A DNA stretch of 64,000 nt. Source: Rhinopomastus cyanomelas. Lineage: Eukaryota > Chordata > Aves > Bucerotiformes > Rhinopomastidae. Position 1 is the first letter of the stretch. Each line of letters opens with the position of its first letter. Below, piece after piece: positions 1 to 10,684 of the stretch. The DNA lies in assembly GCA_013400115.1 (NCBI GenBank), contig VXBP01004389.1:1-64000 (forward strand), written 5' to 3'. The notes under the pieces are model-generated. The model was not told where the DNA came from and ran no database searches. It saw only the letters and a program-made list of their open reading frames with translations. The translations under genes and the position numbers were made by a program.

Positions 1-2557
1 GAAACACTGAAAAAGGACAGGTTGTAACACTGAGGGTCTGTAAGAAAACCCTACCAACCCCTCCAGAAGTGGTGCTGCAGCCAGCTTTTAGGAACAGCCT
101 GATGGCCTCTCTGCAAGCTTCGTTTAATGCCAGCTGGGACATCCAATCCCTGCTACTAATGCTGCTTGTTTTTGTTAGTGTCCAAGTTTATTTCTCACAT
201 CCTTTGCCTCCAGTAACCTAACCCCAACAATAACAAGATAGCTGCTCTAGAATGCCTGTGATGGAGGGGAAAAATTGCTTCACAAGCGGTACAGCCGGAC
301 TTGGAATTCTCAGAAGGACATAAATGAGTGAGTGGTGGATAAACTCGAGTATGTAATGACCAGGTTAAGGGTTTTTCCTCCAACTTTCAAAGAAAGGGGA
401 CAGTCACTTCACTTTCTGGTCTCCTGGTGCAGCACAACATGAATTTAAGCAGAGCCAATACTTGGCTTGATATTTCAGTTACCAAGAGACAGAGACTGAG
501 GAGGAAAAGGGATTAAAATCTGTCTCCACTTGAAACTTTGCTCGTTGTGACTGGGTTTACAAGCCAAGGAGCTACATTGGTTTCAGATCTGAAGCTTGTG
601 TTTAAGCTTGGGAGGCATTACTCATCCCTGGAATTCAACGTGAGCCTTCAAAGCAATCTGAAGGAAAACAGCCCAGCAACTTGAAGCACCAGCTAAGCCT
701 CCCAGTTAGTGCCAGTGACAGATCTTTGAGAAGAGGGAAGCTGGATTGTAACACTTGGGGCTAAGAGTGATTTGTCTGAAGGCTTCACCGACTGTCTAAA
801 TGCTTCCTACGTAGAAGAACACACACACACACGGCAAGTTTGCTCCAACACGGTTCCCTGAGAAGGGGATTAACATTATGGCACTGTTAGACTCACCAAA
901 ACTCCTTGTTGCCACATCCAGAGGGAGACTTCATGGCAACACTCAAAACCCAGGAACAAGAGAAGAGGGCAGATAAAGACAAAAGGGGTCTCAGGGGAAG
1001 CCCTCCCTCACTGTCTACTCTGCAAAGGATTGCAGAAAGAGGAACCGAGTCAGCAAATGCCAAACCAATGTGATACCTGCCAAACCACACCTTATCCTCC
1101 CCAATCAGCAAAAACATCATCTGCTGCCTGATTTCTCTTACCTCACCAGTGATGGGCTAGGTTTTTCTTCCTTATTAGGACAGTCTCCATGCTGCAAAGT
1201 TCTGGCTTCTAGTAAGTGGCTTTAACACTATGTGCTGCACATCAGCACAAAAAGAAAGCAACTAATAAAAATAAAGCACAGGAAGAGAATAACAGGGCTG
1301 AGTCATAAAGGGGACAACAGCAGCCTAGTTTGGGCTCCAAAATTTGATCTCGGATTTTATGAGATGGAGAATTAAAATTGCCAAAGGGACCTTGGCTTTT
1401 CTTCTCCAAATATGCTGCTGTGAGTCTTGACAAAAGAAAAGCCATATGATCTTGGCAAAGTGTGCATGAGCTTACAGCAGAGGTAGTCTAGTTTTTAATC
1501 ATAAAAGACAGACCTTACATCCAGCCCCAGTGCAGAGCAGTGAAAAGGTCTGAAGGCCACCTCAGAAGTTTCAGCCTGAGCCACCCACAGCCAGCTCCCA
1601 CAGGAGGCATCAGAGTCCTGGGTTCCATGAACTGTGCGAGCACTAAAGCACCCAGACCTCACCCTCTTTGTCCTTTCTTCCTGCTGGTTGCAGAGGAATT
1701 TGTGCTCCATCACAGCTGCTGCCCATTCCCATCAAGTAGTATGGGAGGGCTGGCTACCATGGCTTGCAGCTATATTCCACCAGAGACCAACAGAAAACAA
1801 ACTCATCTGACACACGCTTAGTTAACTTATTATTTATTGCCCAGTTTTCAAAATCACTGTGATGGATTTTGGATTCCTGGAAGGGACTTGGTTTCAGAAA
1901 TCCCTGAGCCCCCTTTCCCTCCAAGAGGACAAGATTTCATGCTGGAAACTAGACACCCAGTAATCCCAGTTGCTTTGTGAAGCTTCTCCTTAATTTTAAA
2001 CAGTGTTTTAGAAATACTGCTTGAATCACAGTGCTTTAGAAACACATTAGCATCCTGCTTTCCCACCACTCAACGTATCGAGCAGACAAACAAAAGAACA
2101 CAAGACCCAAAAAGCAGGTAATTTCTTTAGTGATGTTATACAGACTGACTGACTTTCTTCTTTCACTTCTCTCACACATTTAGGGATGAACTTGCCAGGG
2201 GACTTTTACCTACTCGGTGAATTAAGCCCTCTGGCTTCTGCAAACCTCACATTAACAGAGTTTAGGATTATCAGTCCCTCCAACATGCTCTCCCACCACT
2301 TAAACCAAGCAGTTTAAACTCTGCAATTCAGGTAAGTGAAATGCATGAAGGCAAAGACATTTCCCTCAGACCACAACACAGCAAAACCAAAAAAGAGCAA
2401 AGATCCCACTCTGCATCAGTTCTCTTCCCCCGGGTTAATCAGCTTCCCAACTTGTCACCACATCCTGTTCCCCTTTCCCCTCATCACCACCCAGCACCTC
2501 CTACGCGACACTGGAAGGCTAAATCCACACGGATATCGGAAGAAATCAGCAACTCAC
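1..2557. other. CALD1: CALD1 intron, no exon seen
   Basis: This is mixed-composition noncoding DNA with one short (AC)n run at 819-832. I looked on the minus strand for the expected YQRND-type exon and did not find it. The short open frames here show no recognisable protein. Confidence 0.6.
1170..1179. promoter_or_regulatory. CArG box (SRF-type site) CCTTATTAGG
   Basis: A perfect CC(A/T)6GG decamer, in the intron about 1.4 kb downstream of the alternative exon. SRF sites drive many smooth-muscle genes, but about four such decamers are expected by chance in 64 kb, so function is not implied. Confidence 0.3.
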
Positions 2558-2604
2558 TTGGAAAGGCTTGAGAGGGTCTGCCTGCAGTACGATCTGCTGA
2601 TCAT
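2558..2604 (-). CDS. CALD1: Candidate alternative first coding exon of caldesmon (non-muscle/brain type)
   Basis: On the minus strand an ATG at 2604 opens 15 codons plus 2 nt (MISRSYCRQTLSSLS, then AA) and runs into a consensus donor GTGAGT (GT at 2557-2556). Caldesmon is known to have an alternative short N-terminus from a separate downstream promoter; as I recall it, the human form is 18 residues ending in LAALSQ. Here the end SSLS-K (if the next exon begins with G) is similar. The phase (2) equals that of the MDDF exon, so both could splice to the same next exon, and the position downstream of the MDDF exon fits. The frame stays open upstream to an ATG at 2745, so a longer N-terminus cannot be excluded. 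The assignment rests on a short weak match plus phase and location. Confidence 0.55.
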
Positions 2605-2800
2605 GCCTGCGGTGCGTGAATCAGCGCCAACGGCTGCCGGCTCCAGGGAGCAAGGGGACAGGCGGTCGGGGCGTGGAACGGGATAAGAAGGGTGCCACCA
2701 TCCTTTCAGGCAGGCAAGGCTCGCTGGAAGCTCTTTCCTCCCCACAGGTTAACCATTTGGTCTGTCCTGTAGCTCCTGTAAGAGCACTCTCCATTTGCCT
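2605..2800 (-). promoter_or_regulatory. CALD1: Candidate promoter and 5'UTR of the alternative caldesmon first exon
   Basis: This stretch just upstream of the 2604 ATG is richer in G+C and CpG than its surroundings. On the minus strand it carries a KLF/Sp1-like CCACGCCCC and a GATA-type CTTATCC. I see no clear TATA box. A promoter here is inferred from the exon call, not shown by the sequence alone. Confidence 0.35.
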
Positions 2801-3677
2801 ATTGTCAAGCTCGTTATCGGTTGGGATCCTCCTCCCTTCACCCCCCCATACGCTTGGGGGTTTTTACTGTATTCTCTCTAATAGATCCTCTCTGCTGTGT
2901 CTGGGCCCCCCGTTACAGGAACCCCTGCACATTTCTCAGCTGCTCAACTCGGCCAACAGATGCTTGCTTCTCCTTGAGATCTCACAAGAAGTGCTTCTGT
3001 TTAGCCAGCTTCTCTGAGCAGCACACGGAGGGCCCTCACAGCTAACCGCTTGTAAGGAAGCCACGTCCCAGCCTGCCAGAAGATGAGGAGGGGAGAGGAC
3101 ACAGCAGTGGCCAAGGAAACAGCCCTCTGTTTGATTGCAAATCACTGCTGAAGCATCTTCCAGGCACTTGCATCCAATCCAACTTGTGAAAGGTCAGGCT
3201 GGATCAGACAGCTCAAAGGAGGGAGATTGCTGAAATAGCTGCTGGGAGGTGGGAAGTAGCTACAAGCTGCAGTCGAGAGAGGGACCATCTTATGTTCAGA
3301 AAAAAATCAGCATTAAAAACAAGACAGCTCGATCCAACCTAACAGACACTCCCTCAGCGTTCGTCCATATAATCCAGCGAACAAGGCAGGAAACAGACAT
3401 GCAAACAACGTGATTTAAATGGAGGCACCGACAGCTACCAGGGTTCACGGGCTTGGCTCTCACAGCCCTAGGTCCACACACATCAGCAACCTAGAGCAGC
3501 TGGCTGTGCAGTCCTGCAGCCGCTCCACGGCAGGCTCTGATCTTCTTAAACCTCATCAATTACCGGAGCGAGCGCGGATGGGTTCGCACTCCAGAGGGAA
3601 TCTCTGCCGCAAGCTCCCCCTTCCGTGGGACCGGTTGTGTGGGTTCAGCAGGTGGCACTCTTACCTCGGAGCGCGCA

Positions 3678-4289
3678 GGGTGCTGCGTGGAGGACGCTCC
3701 CCCAGCGCACAGGGTGATGCGTGGAGGATGCTCCCCCAGTGCACGGGGTGATGCGTGGAGGATGCTCCCCCAGTGCACGGGGTGATGCGTGGAGGATGCT
3801 CCCCCAGTGCACGGGGTGATGCATGGAGGATGCTCCCCCAGCACGCGGGGTGCTGCGTAGAGGATGCTCCCCCAGCGCGCGGGGTGATGCGTGGAGGATG
3901 CTCCCTCAGCACGCGGGGTGCTGCGTGGAGGACGCTCCCCCAGCACGCGGGGTGCTGCGTGGAGGATGCTCCCCCAGCACGCAGGGTGATGCGTGGAGGA
4001 CGCTCCCTCAGCACGCAGGGTGCTGCGTGGAGGATGCTCCCCCAGCGCGCGGGGTGATGCGTGGAGGATGCTCCCTCAGCACGCGGGGTGCTGCGTGGAG
4101 GACGCTCCCCCAGCACGCAGGGTGATGCGTGGAGGATGCTCCCCCAGCACGCAGGGTGCTGCGTGGAGGATGCTCCCCCAGCGCGCGGGGTGCTGCGTGG
4201 AGGACGCTCCCCCAGCACGCGGGGTGCTGCGTGGAGGATGCTCCCCCAGCGCGCAGGGTGCTGTGTGGAGGACGCTCCCCTTGCTTGCG
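3678..4289. repeat. GC-rich minisatellite, 34-bp unit, 18 copies
   Basis: Eighteen head-to-tail 34-bp units start with GGGTG(A/C)TGCGTGGAGGA and continue into GCTCCC(C/T)CAG with a variable CpG-rich end. The phase is constant throughout; the last unit (4256-4289) is degenerate. Units differ at a few positions (GATG/GCTG, GAC/GAT, CCCC/CCTC, GCGCG/CACGC). Units 6-8 recur almost exactly as units 11-13, an internal duplication at a five-unit offset. Because 34 is not a multiple of 3 and the unit has few stops, frames stay open for up to 210 codons on both strands. These are not genes. The array lies about 1.1 kb upstream of the alternative caldesmon exon. Confidence 0.97.
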
Positions 4290-6593
4290 GCACTGGTGCG
4301 CAGGCACATCCTGCCTGAGTCCTGCAATGTTTCTTAACTCTAAAATATCCTGTCTACAGGCTGTGAGGAGTCACAGTTATCTCTGTGAAAAGATAACAGC
4401 CCCGTGCTTCAAAAGTGAATGATTCCCACAAAAGATGCTCTGGGTATTCTGCACGCTCAGAAACAGCTCTGCAGCAGCACCAGAAGGTGTTAGTTCTTCA
4501 CACACACCTGCAGAATGAGCAGACCTACTCTGGAGTGCAAAATGTACTGGAATTGTGGTCTGGAGCAAGGAGAAGCCAATGGTTCTGACTGCAAAGGGTG
4601 TAAAACAGGTTCCAATGGCAGAGGTATCTACAAGTGAGAGAAGGGTGCAGCAGCCAGGCTGTGTCTCTGTTCCTTTTAGGCTGACTTCAGGGGAAAGAGG
4701 GCATGTCAGGCAGTGTGAGTGCAGAGCATCCTTAAGGACCACCGAGGAGAACAGACACCTATTTACTGCTCCTTGCTGCTGCTGGGGAATTGCAGGAGCA
4801 GAATTCATCCCTCTGGAAGAACATTAGTTGAACAGGGATCATATTGCTATTTTGCCAAAATATACATTTAAATCAAGTGCCAGATGTAAGAGTTCATGTC
4901 TATGGAACCACAAACTAAGTCTAGAGACTTAGAAGACACACGCATCACTAGGCTCAACAGGTTATGCCTTGACTTCACTTCTGAGTAGGCATGGGTGGCA
5001 CCCTGATCAAGGCTGCTGTCAGACACTCAGCAGACAAGAGTACACTCTCAAAGTGTGAGGTGTGAGTTCTGTTCACCCTTGTGTGCCACCACCACAGACC
5101 AACTTCTGTTCACCCTTGTGTGCCACCACCGCAGACCAACAAAAGTGTCCGCTGTCTCACGTCAGTACGAAGCCATGGTCTGGGTCTAGGCTTCAGGCTT
5201 GATCCTTCTCTGCTGAAAGAGTGTCTGTAGGTACGTGCACATGCACACACAGCTCTGGAGAGAGAGCAGCACCTCCTGCTGAGCCAATGCATGCAGATGT
5301 CCCTGTGCCCAAAGCTCCTGTCTCATGACACAACAACAGCCAAGCCCTGGTCAGGATCTCAGCTTCACAACAACCCAATGAACTGAGCTAGGAGAAGCCA
5401 ACCGGATTCCACCGAAGGCAGCGGCTCTTCAACAGTTTATGACACTTGAACAGCTCAAAGGTATTCAGAAGGCAAACCCCAGCTAGAAATCATCAGCCTG
5501 GGCCTCTCTGATCCCTGAACTTAGCTTAAAAGTATGAAGTTGTAACCTCAGACCAGGACACTGCCTTCACAGCCAGTGGTAGCCCTGCGTGCCCGGACGA
5601 CTCGTTTTTAACGTCTGGTAACAGCCAGCCCTCAGGTGTTTCAGAAAGGGCTTTATTCCACGAGCTGCACAGGGATTAGTGAGTAGCCAGATGCTCCCAG
5701 GAACTTCTAGAAAGCAAAACAGTGCCAGTTTATTTAATAACTTTCAAAGTGAAACTAAGATCTTGTCCAAATCATGTCTCCTCTGATTTAATTAACATGC
5801 ACCACATACACTGCACTGCTCTGTGAATCATTAACAAAGCTAATTCAAGACAGGAGTCTTTCCCCCCCCCTCCTTTCCTTCAAAAGCCTCTAGCTAGTGG
5901 AAAACTTAAAAAATTCAACAAAAGGACCATTACAGTAGGATTTTTGTTAGGATGGTCAACATGCTGGTTTGTTTTTCCCCCTTCCTCTGCATTTCTGATT
6001 CTTTCTGATTCCTATAGATGTTAAAAGAGAAGGGTTAGGGGTGGTTTTTTTTCCTTGCTTGGCAAAATACCTTTCCCAAATTTTCTAAATATTGCCTGGT
6101 ATTTGTGTCAATGTGACAGTCATAGGGTTTGACAGGAATCAGATTGCTAAACCCACACAAAAATGCTTTGGAAATTAGGGGCTACTTACACGTTCAGTTT
6201 CATTCAGTTCCACTTTAGCAAGCGGGCAGGGAGTGGATTTGAACCACATCTGTGGTTCACAACAGAGGTTCCCTCAGCTCTCTGAGCTTTTAGAGACTCT
6301 CATTACTCTTGTGACAGCAAGATAGACCCCCTTAGCTCTCCTGCCCAAATCCATTCTCACTTGCCAAGATGACCTAGCAAATTGTTCTCCATGTGCATCG
6401 AGCCTTCCCAACCTTTTCCAGTGAAGGACCAAGTAGGTAACGAGATGCGAAGGGCAACACTTTGTGGGCTGCTCAAGAAACAGGACAGACCCAACAGATG
6501 TTTTTCCAGTAGTTCCCTGGTTTTTGAAGGAGACCAAAAGAAACGAAAGAGAAAAGGTTTGTTTCTTGGAGTATTGTGGAGATGTTTCACAGT
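4290..6593. other. CALD1: CALD1 intron, little recognisable content
   Basis: Apart from a two-copy 37-bp repeat at 5067-5140 and a C/T-rich run near 5862-5880, I see no gene, RNA or mobile-element signal. Confidence 0.5.
5067..5140. repeat. Direct tandem duplication, 37 bp x 2
   Basis: Two adjacent copies (5067-5103 and 5104-5140) begin TTCTGTTCACCCTTG and end AGACCAAC, differing by a single A/G. This is a young local duplication. Confidence 0.95.
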
Positions 6594-6641
6594 ATGATCT
6601 CTTGGGTCCCTTCCAACCCCTAACATCCTATGATCCTATGA
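6594..6641 (+). mobile_element. CR1 LINE, 3'-end fragment
   Basis: Plus-strand CR1 tail: ATCTCTTGGGTCCCTTCCAACC followed by CTATGATCCTATGAT, the typical 3' octamer repeat. It is severely 5'-truncated and meets an oppositely oriented CR1 tail to tail at 6642. Confidence 0.85.
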
Positions 6642-6710
6642 TCACAGTATCACAGTATTATCAAGGTTGGAAGAGACCTCATAGATCATCAAGTCCAACC
6701 TGTCACCACA
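6642..6710 (-). mobile_element. CR1 LINE, 3'-end fragment (CACAGTAT-tail type)
   Basis: Reading in reverse, this has the CR1 3' end with a CACAGTAT-type tail and AAGGTTGGAAGAGACCTC. It is 5'-truncated and abuts the plus-strand CR1 tail. Confidence 0.8.
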
Positions 6711-7715
6711 GAGGTAAACACAAAGTCTCCCAGCCTCATCCCTACAACTGTTGTAGAATGGAATTTCCCTCTGGAAAACAACAAGAGGTCAAGGCTGAAC
6801 ACTTCCACCAGCCCTGTCATATAAGATCAGGACAACCCTCAGTCAAGGCTGGGTCTTGCCTCCAGCCATGCCTCATGTTTTAGAGGAAAGCAACCATGAA
6901 GGGAAAAAAGAGGCAAACCACCCTGCAGCTGGTTCACTGAGCAAAGCCACCCCTGCACAGCAGCAAAGTTCCTGGCTGCTCTCTGCAGGCACCTGGGGCT
7001 CTGCCACGTGCAGGGTCTTTAGAAACAAAGTTTAGAAAGCAGTGTTTTGCAGGGCAAGAAATGCACTCAAAAGGGTATCAAGGAGTTAAAATGAAGTCAC
7101 CAGGAACGTTCAGCATTCACGTCACAGCACGTGCATCAGGACACAAGGATCTGGGGATCCTTAAATTACTCCGGTGCAGTAAAAGACACGATAATGTTTT
7201 GTCTGTGTTACCCAAGTGGCTTCTGCACTGAAGTAACTGAGATCTTTCATGATTTAATAACAAAGCATGTGAACAGCTCTTTAAGGTGCTGTTTATCTGC
7301 TCCCCAGCTTATCCTGGCAAACAGCTCTTGGGTCACCCTATGAGAATAGGTCAGGTCTGACCAAACCCTCAGGACAGTCCTTTCTCCCCGTCTACGCTGT
7401 GCACCACCAAGGCCACGTCAAGAACCTTGACCTGCCTGCAGAAGGACAGCCCGATGTGTTCCAAGTCCAGACCTCATTCACACCACCCACCTGTCCTGAG
7501 TGGAGACAAGTGCCAGCCCAGCACTTCCTGAGCACAGCCCAGCAGCAGGTACCAGGGATGAGAAGCCATGGACCACGAGCCTAAACACTCTAGGACCTGC
7601 ACCATTAACCAGAGAGATGGCATCACGTGAGGAAAGTGTCTCAACTCTCATCTGCTGAGCATGTGTAAGTCCCCAACACCTATGCAGTTGGAGGTAAACT
7701 CACTCTTAGAGAGTT

Positions 7716-7905
7716 TCATAGAATCACTACGGACTGGAAGGGACCTCGGAAGATCATCCAGTCCAATCCCCCTGCCACAGCAGGATCCCCCAGACCAAGT
7801 CACAGAGGAACTCATCCAGAACATCTCCACTGATAGAGACTCCACAACCTCCCTGGGCAGCCTGCTCCAGTGCTCCGTCACCCTCACTGGGGAAGAAGTT
7901 CCTTC
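7716..7905 (-). mobile_element. CR1 LINE, 3' fragment
   Basis: Begins TCATAGAATCACTACGGACT, continues through the conserved GGACCTCGGAAGATCATCCAG block and reaches the end of the ORF2 coding region (CTCACTGGGGAAGAAGTTCC). About 190 bp is kept, giving a 5'-truncated copy. Confidence 0.93.
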
Positions 7906-8556
7906 CATTGTAATAATTAAAAACACCACTAAAACAGCCACTAGATATTTTAATACACCAAAACTCTTCCAAAGTATTAAAATCATGCTTCTAATAAACG
8001 TTGCAGAGAAAAGAGAGAAATGGGAAGTGTTTTCAGAAACGTGGCAGAGTTCCAAACACTTGTAGTACGCGAGGACACGCTCCTCTCCTGCCCCTCCTTC
8101 CAAACAAGGTTTTTCATCGGCATTCATTCGTTTACACCGAAACTACTGTGAAATCCTGAGCTCAAGACTGAGCAAGGACTATAGGATGTAGCCCTGCAGG
8201 AAGCAGAAAAATCCCATTAGCTCCACACGCCAAGGCAGAGCGGAAAAGCAGAGTGGAAGCACTGAAGTGAATTCGTCGCGGTCTTCCAACAAGTCAGCTA
8301 ACTAGCTACTCATGAGATGTTGTGTGATAAAACGTAGCCCCTCTTTAATGTCAGAGCTCTTGAAAGACCATTTCAGGCTCTCCTGAACCAGACGCGCTGT
8401 CGTTGAGGGCTTCTAAAGCCTCCAACAAGTTCTGAAGTCAATCGAGGGACTTTGGGCTTTGCCCATGTGTTTGGGGAAAGATCTACACTTCTGATTCACT
8501 CATTAAAGCTGACAAGGATGGCACAGCCAAATCCAGACAAACCTTGGGTGGGTGCT

Positions 8557-8907
8557 TCATAGAATCATTTGGGACTGGAAGGGACCTCGACAGATCAGCC
8601 AGTCCAATCCCCCAGCCACAGCAGGATCACCTAGACCAAGCCATCCAGGCGGACTTCAAACCTCTCCAGAGAAGGAGACTCCACAACCTCCCTGGGCAGC
8701 CCCTTCCAGTGCTCTGCCACCCTCACTGGGAAGAAGTCCCTTCTCAGACTGATGTGGAACCTCCAGTGTTCCAGCTCACATCCATTGCCCCCTGTCCCAT
8801 CACTAGATGCCACCAAGCTCAGTCGTCCCGACACCAATCCCCCACGCACTTATTAATGAGGTCTCACCTTCCCGTTCTTCCAAGCTCAAGAGACCCAGCT
8901 CCCTCAG
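8557..8907 (-). mobile_element. CR1 LINE, 3' fragment with end of ORF2
   Basis: About 350 bp: the CR1 3' end (TCATAGAATCATTTGGGACT) and then the degraded C-terminal ORF2 coding region up to CAAGCTCAAGAGACCCAGC. Stops and deletions break the frame. Confidence 0.93.
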
Positions 8908-10580
8908 CCCCACAAGAGCTGGGCAGGGAGGATGTCGCCAACATATCAAAGGCTTTTCCCCCAGCAGCTACAGAGCTTCCAACATGGAACTGTCCAGTAG
9001 TCAGTCAACACCTCATACTGACCGTGTAGGCTTCATTAACTGTGAGGGTCTGCATGTGTCAGTCTCTTTTGAGACTAAGACTAATTCTTAAACAAAAAAA
9101 GAGGGGGAAAAAGGACTGACCTGACTGCACAACTGCTCACGGGACAACCAGGAACTTCTCTCCAAGGTTCTGCTCCAAGTTGTGTCAGCCCATAGCTGCT
9201 CTACACCTGGCCTGCAGTCTGCACATCAAGACAGTACTTGGCACTTTTGTGGGCTGCAAGGTTTTATTGAATTGTGTGAGAAAGTTTGGCTGGGGACCAC
9301 AGTTTTGAGGTACAAGTACAAGTTCAGCATAATATGCTCTCTTTTTTGTTTGCCCAGCATTAACTGGTACCAGTAGCAGTTGTCACAAACTGGCTGAAGA
9401 AATGCTTTCCACACGTCTGCCTCTGGAGCAGATTGGCTGTAACCTTGAACCTCAAAGGAAATGAGAGAGAGAAGGAAAGAGCAAGGCACGCGTCGTAAGA
9501 GGGGTAGGGAAGAGCTAATGGCACCAGGAATGGAAAATGTGGGCATTAAAAGAATTTCCTCTTCTAAACAGTGTGCAAAGTTAAAAATACCTTCTCCTGA
9601 GATTATCCTCAGCACAAATGCACACGATGGCTATTTATAGCTGCCTGGTAGCCTATGGCAAGGATTTTTATTCCAACAAAGGAGCTGCATACCAATGCAG
9701 AACATGCTTAAAGAAGTATTAGCATTAAAAATAAACCCCTCTTGTGTCAGCAAGCCTTGGTGGTACCTGCTTCCACAGCAGTGTAAACACAGCCTTCCTG
9801 GAAGCTGACCATTGAGCATTAAGTACTAAAGGAGAAGAAGAAGAGAAACCCCTTGGAACATCCACCACGAGTCAAATAACCGTTGCCAGAAAGACTTTGG
9901 CACCTTTGGTGCTGAGCTGAAACACGGTGTGCATGTTGCTCAGCATCTTCAGGGGTGCCTAGGAGATCCCACACAGCAAGAGCCCAGTGACAAGACTGCT
10001 TGAGACAACCCAGGGCTGGGCTGTGCTGGAGTGAGCACACCATGGGCATGATCCTGCACTGCCAGGAAGCCACCCAGCTCAGATTCACCCATCACAACCC
10101 GCCAGCAACTCATTTCACAGGATGTGCTTTACAAAAATCATTTCCCCAGTCTGTTCTTCCACTACTAAATCTTTTAAGTGTTATTGGGGGTAGGGGCTAA
10201 GAAATACGTAGAACACATTTCATTCAGAGGGAAACCAAACCCAAAGCACCAGACATCTTTAGAAAGGTGAAGGTGCCCGTGTCAAAGACTCTCAGAGAAG
10301 GCTCTGGCTCCAGTCTTGGGAATCCTCAGTGCTTCTGACATTCGAGACAGAGTGAGAAGAAAGAAGAAGGAGAGGAACCATGTGTGAAACTTAAAAGAAA
10401 GAAGGGGCTCATTGCTCTGATGCCACATAACCTCCTAATGTTTTGGTTGCCTTCAGCAAGATGTTTGTGAACGCACTTTGAAATAGATGGGAGAAGGCAG
10501 TTCCTCGTCGTGTCGGACTGCGGGTGCTGCTGGTTTGGTTTTTTTAGGGCAGTGATATGAGTGAGGAAAGGGGTCTCTCC
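8908..10580. other. CALD1: CALD1 intron, nothing recognised
   Basis: No splice-bounded exon, RNA gene or repeat was identified. The open frames of 60-130 codons have no recognisable family. Confidence 0.5.
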
Positions 10581-10684
10581 CACAGAATTGTCTGAGTAGC
10601 AAGGGACCTCAGGAGACCAGGTCTAACCCTCCTGCCAAAGGAGGACTGCCTACAGCACGCTGCACAGGGCTGCACCCAGGAAGG
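10581..10684 (-). mobile_element. CR1-like 3' fragment, diverged
   Basis: CACAGAATTGTCTGAG, GGGACCTCAGGAGACC and CCTCCTGCCAAAGGAGGACTG follow the CR1 3'-end order with many substitutions, so this is an older copy. Confidence 0.7.

Noticed and set aside
3560..4422. Several overlapping 80-210-codon frames rich in repeated GCSPS, HAAPR or RWGSILHA motifs
   Set aside because: They are the 34-bp minisatellite read in different frames on both strands; the repeat is DNA-level, with no start context or splice support.
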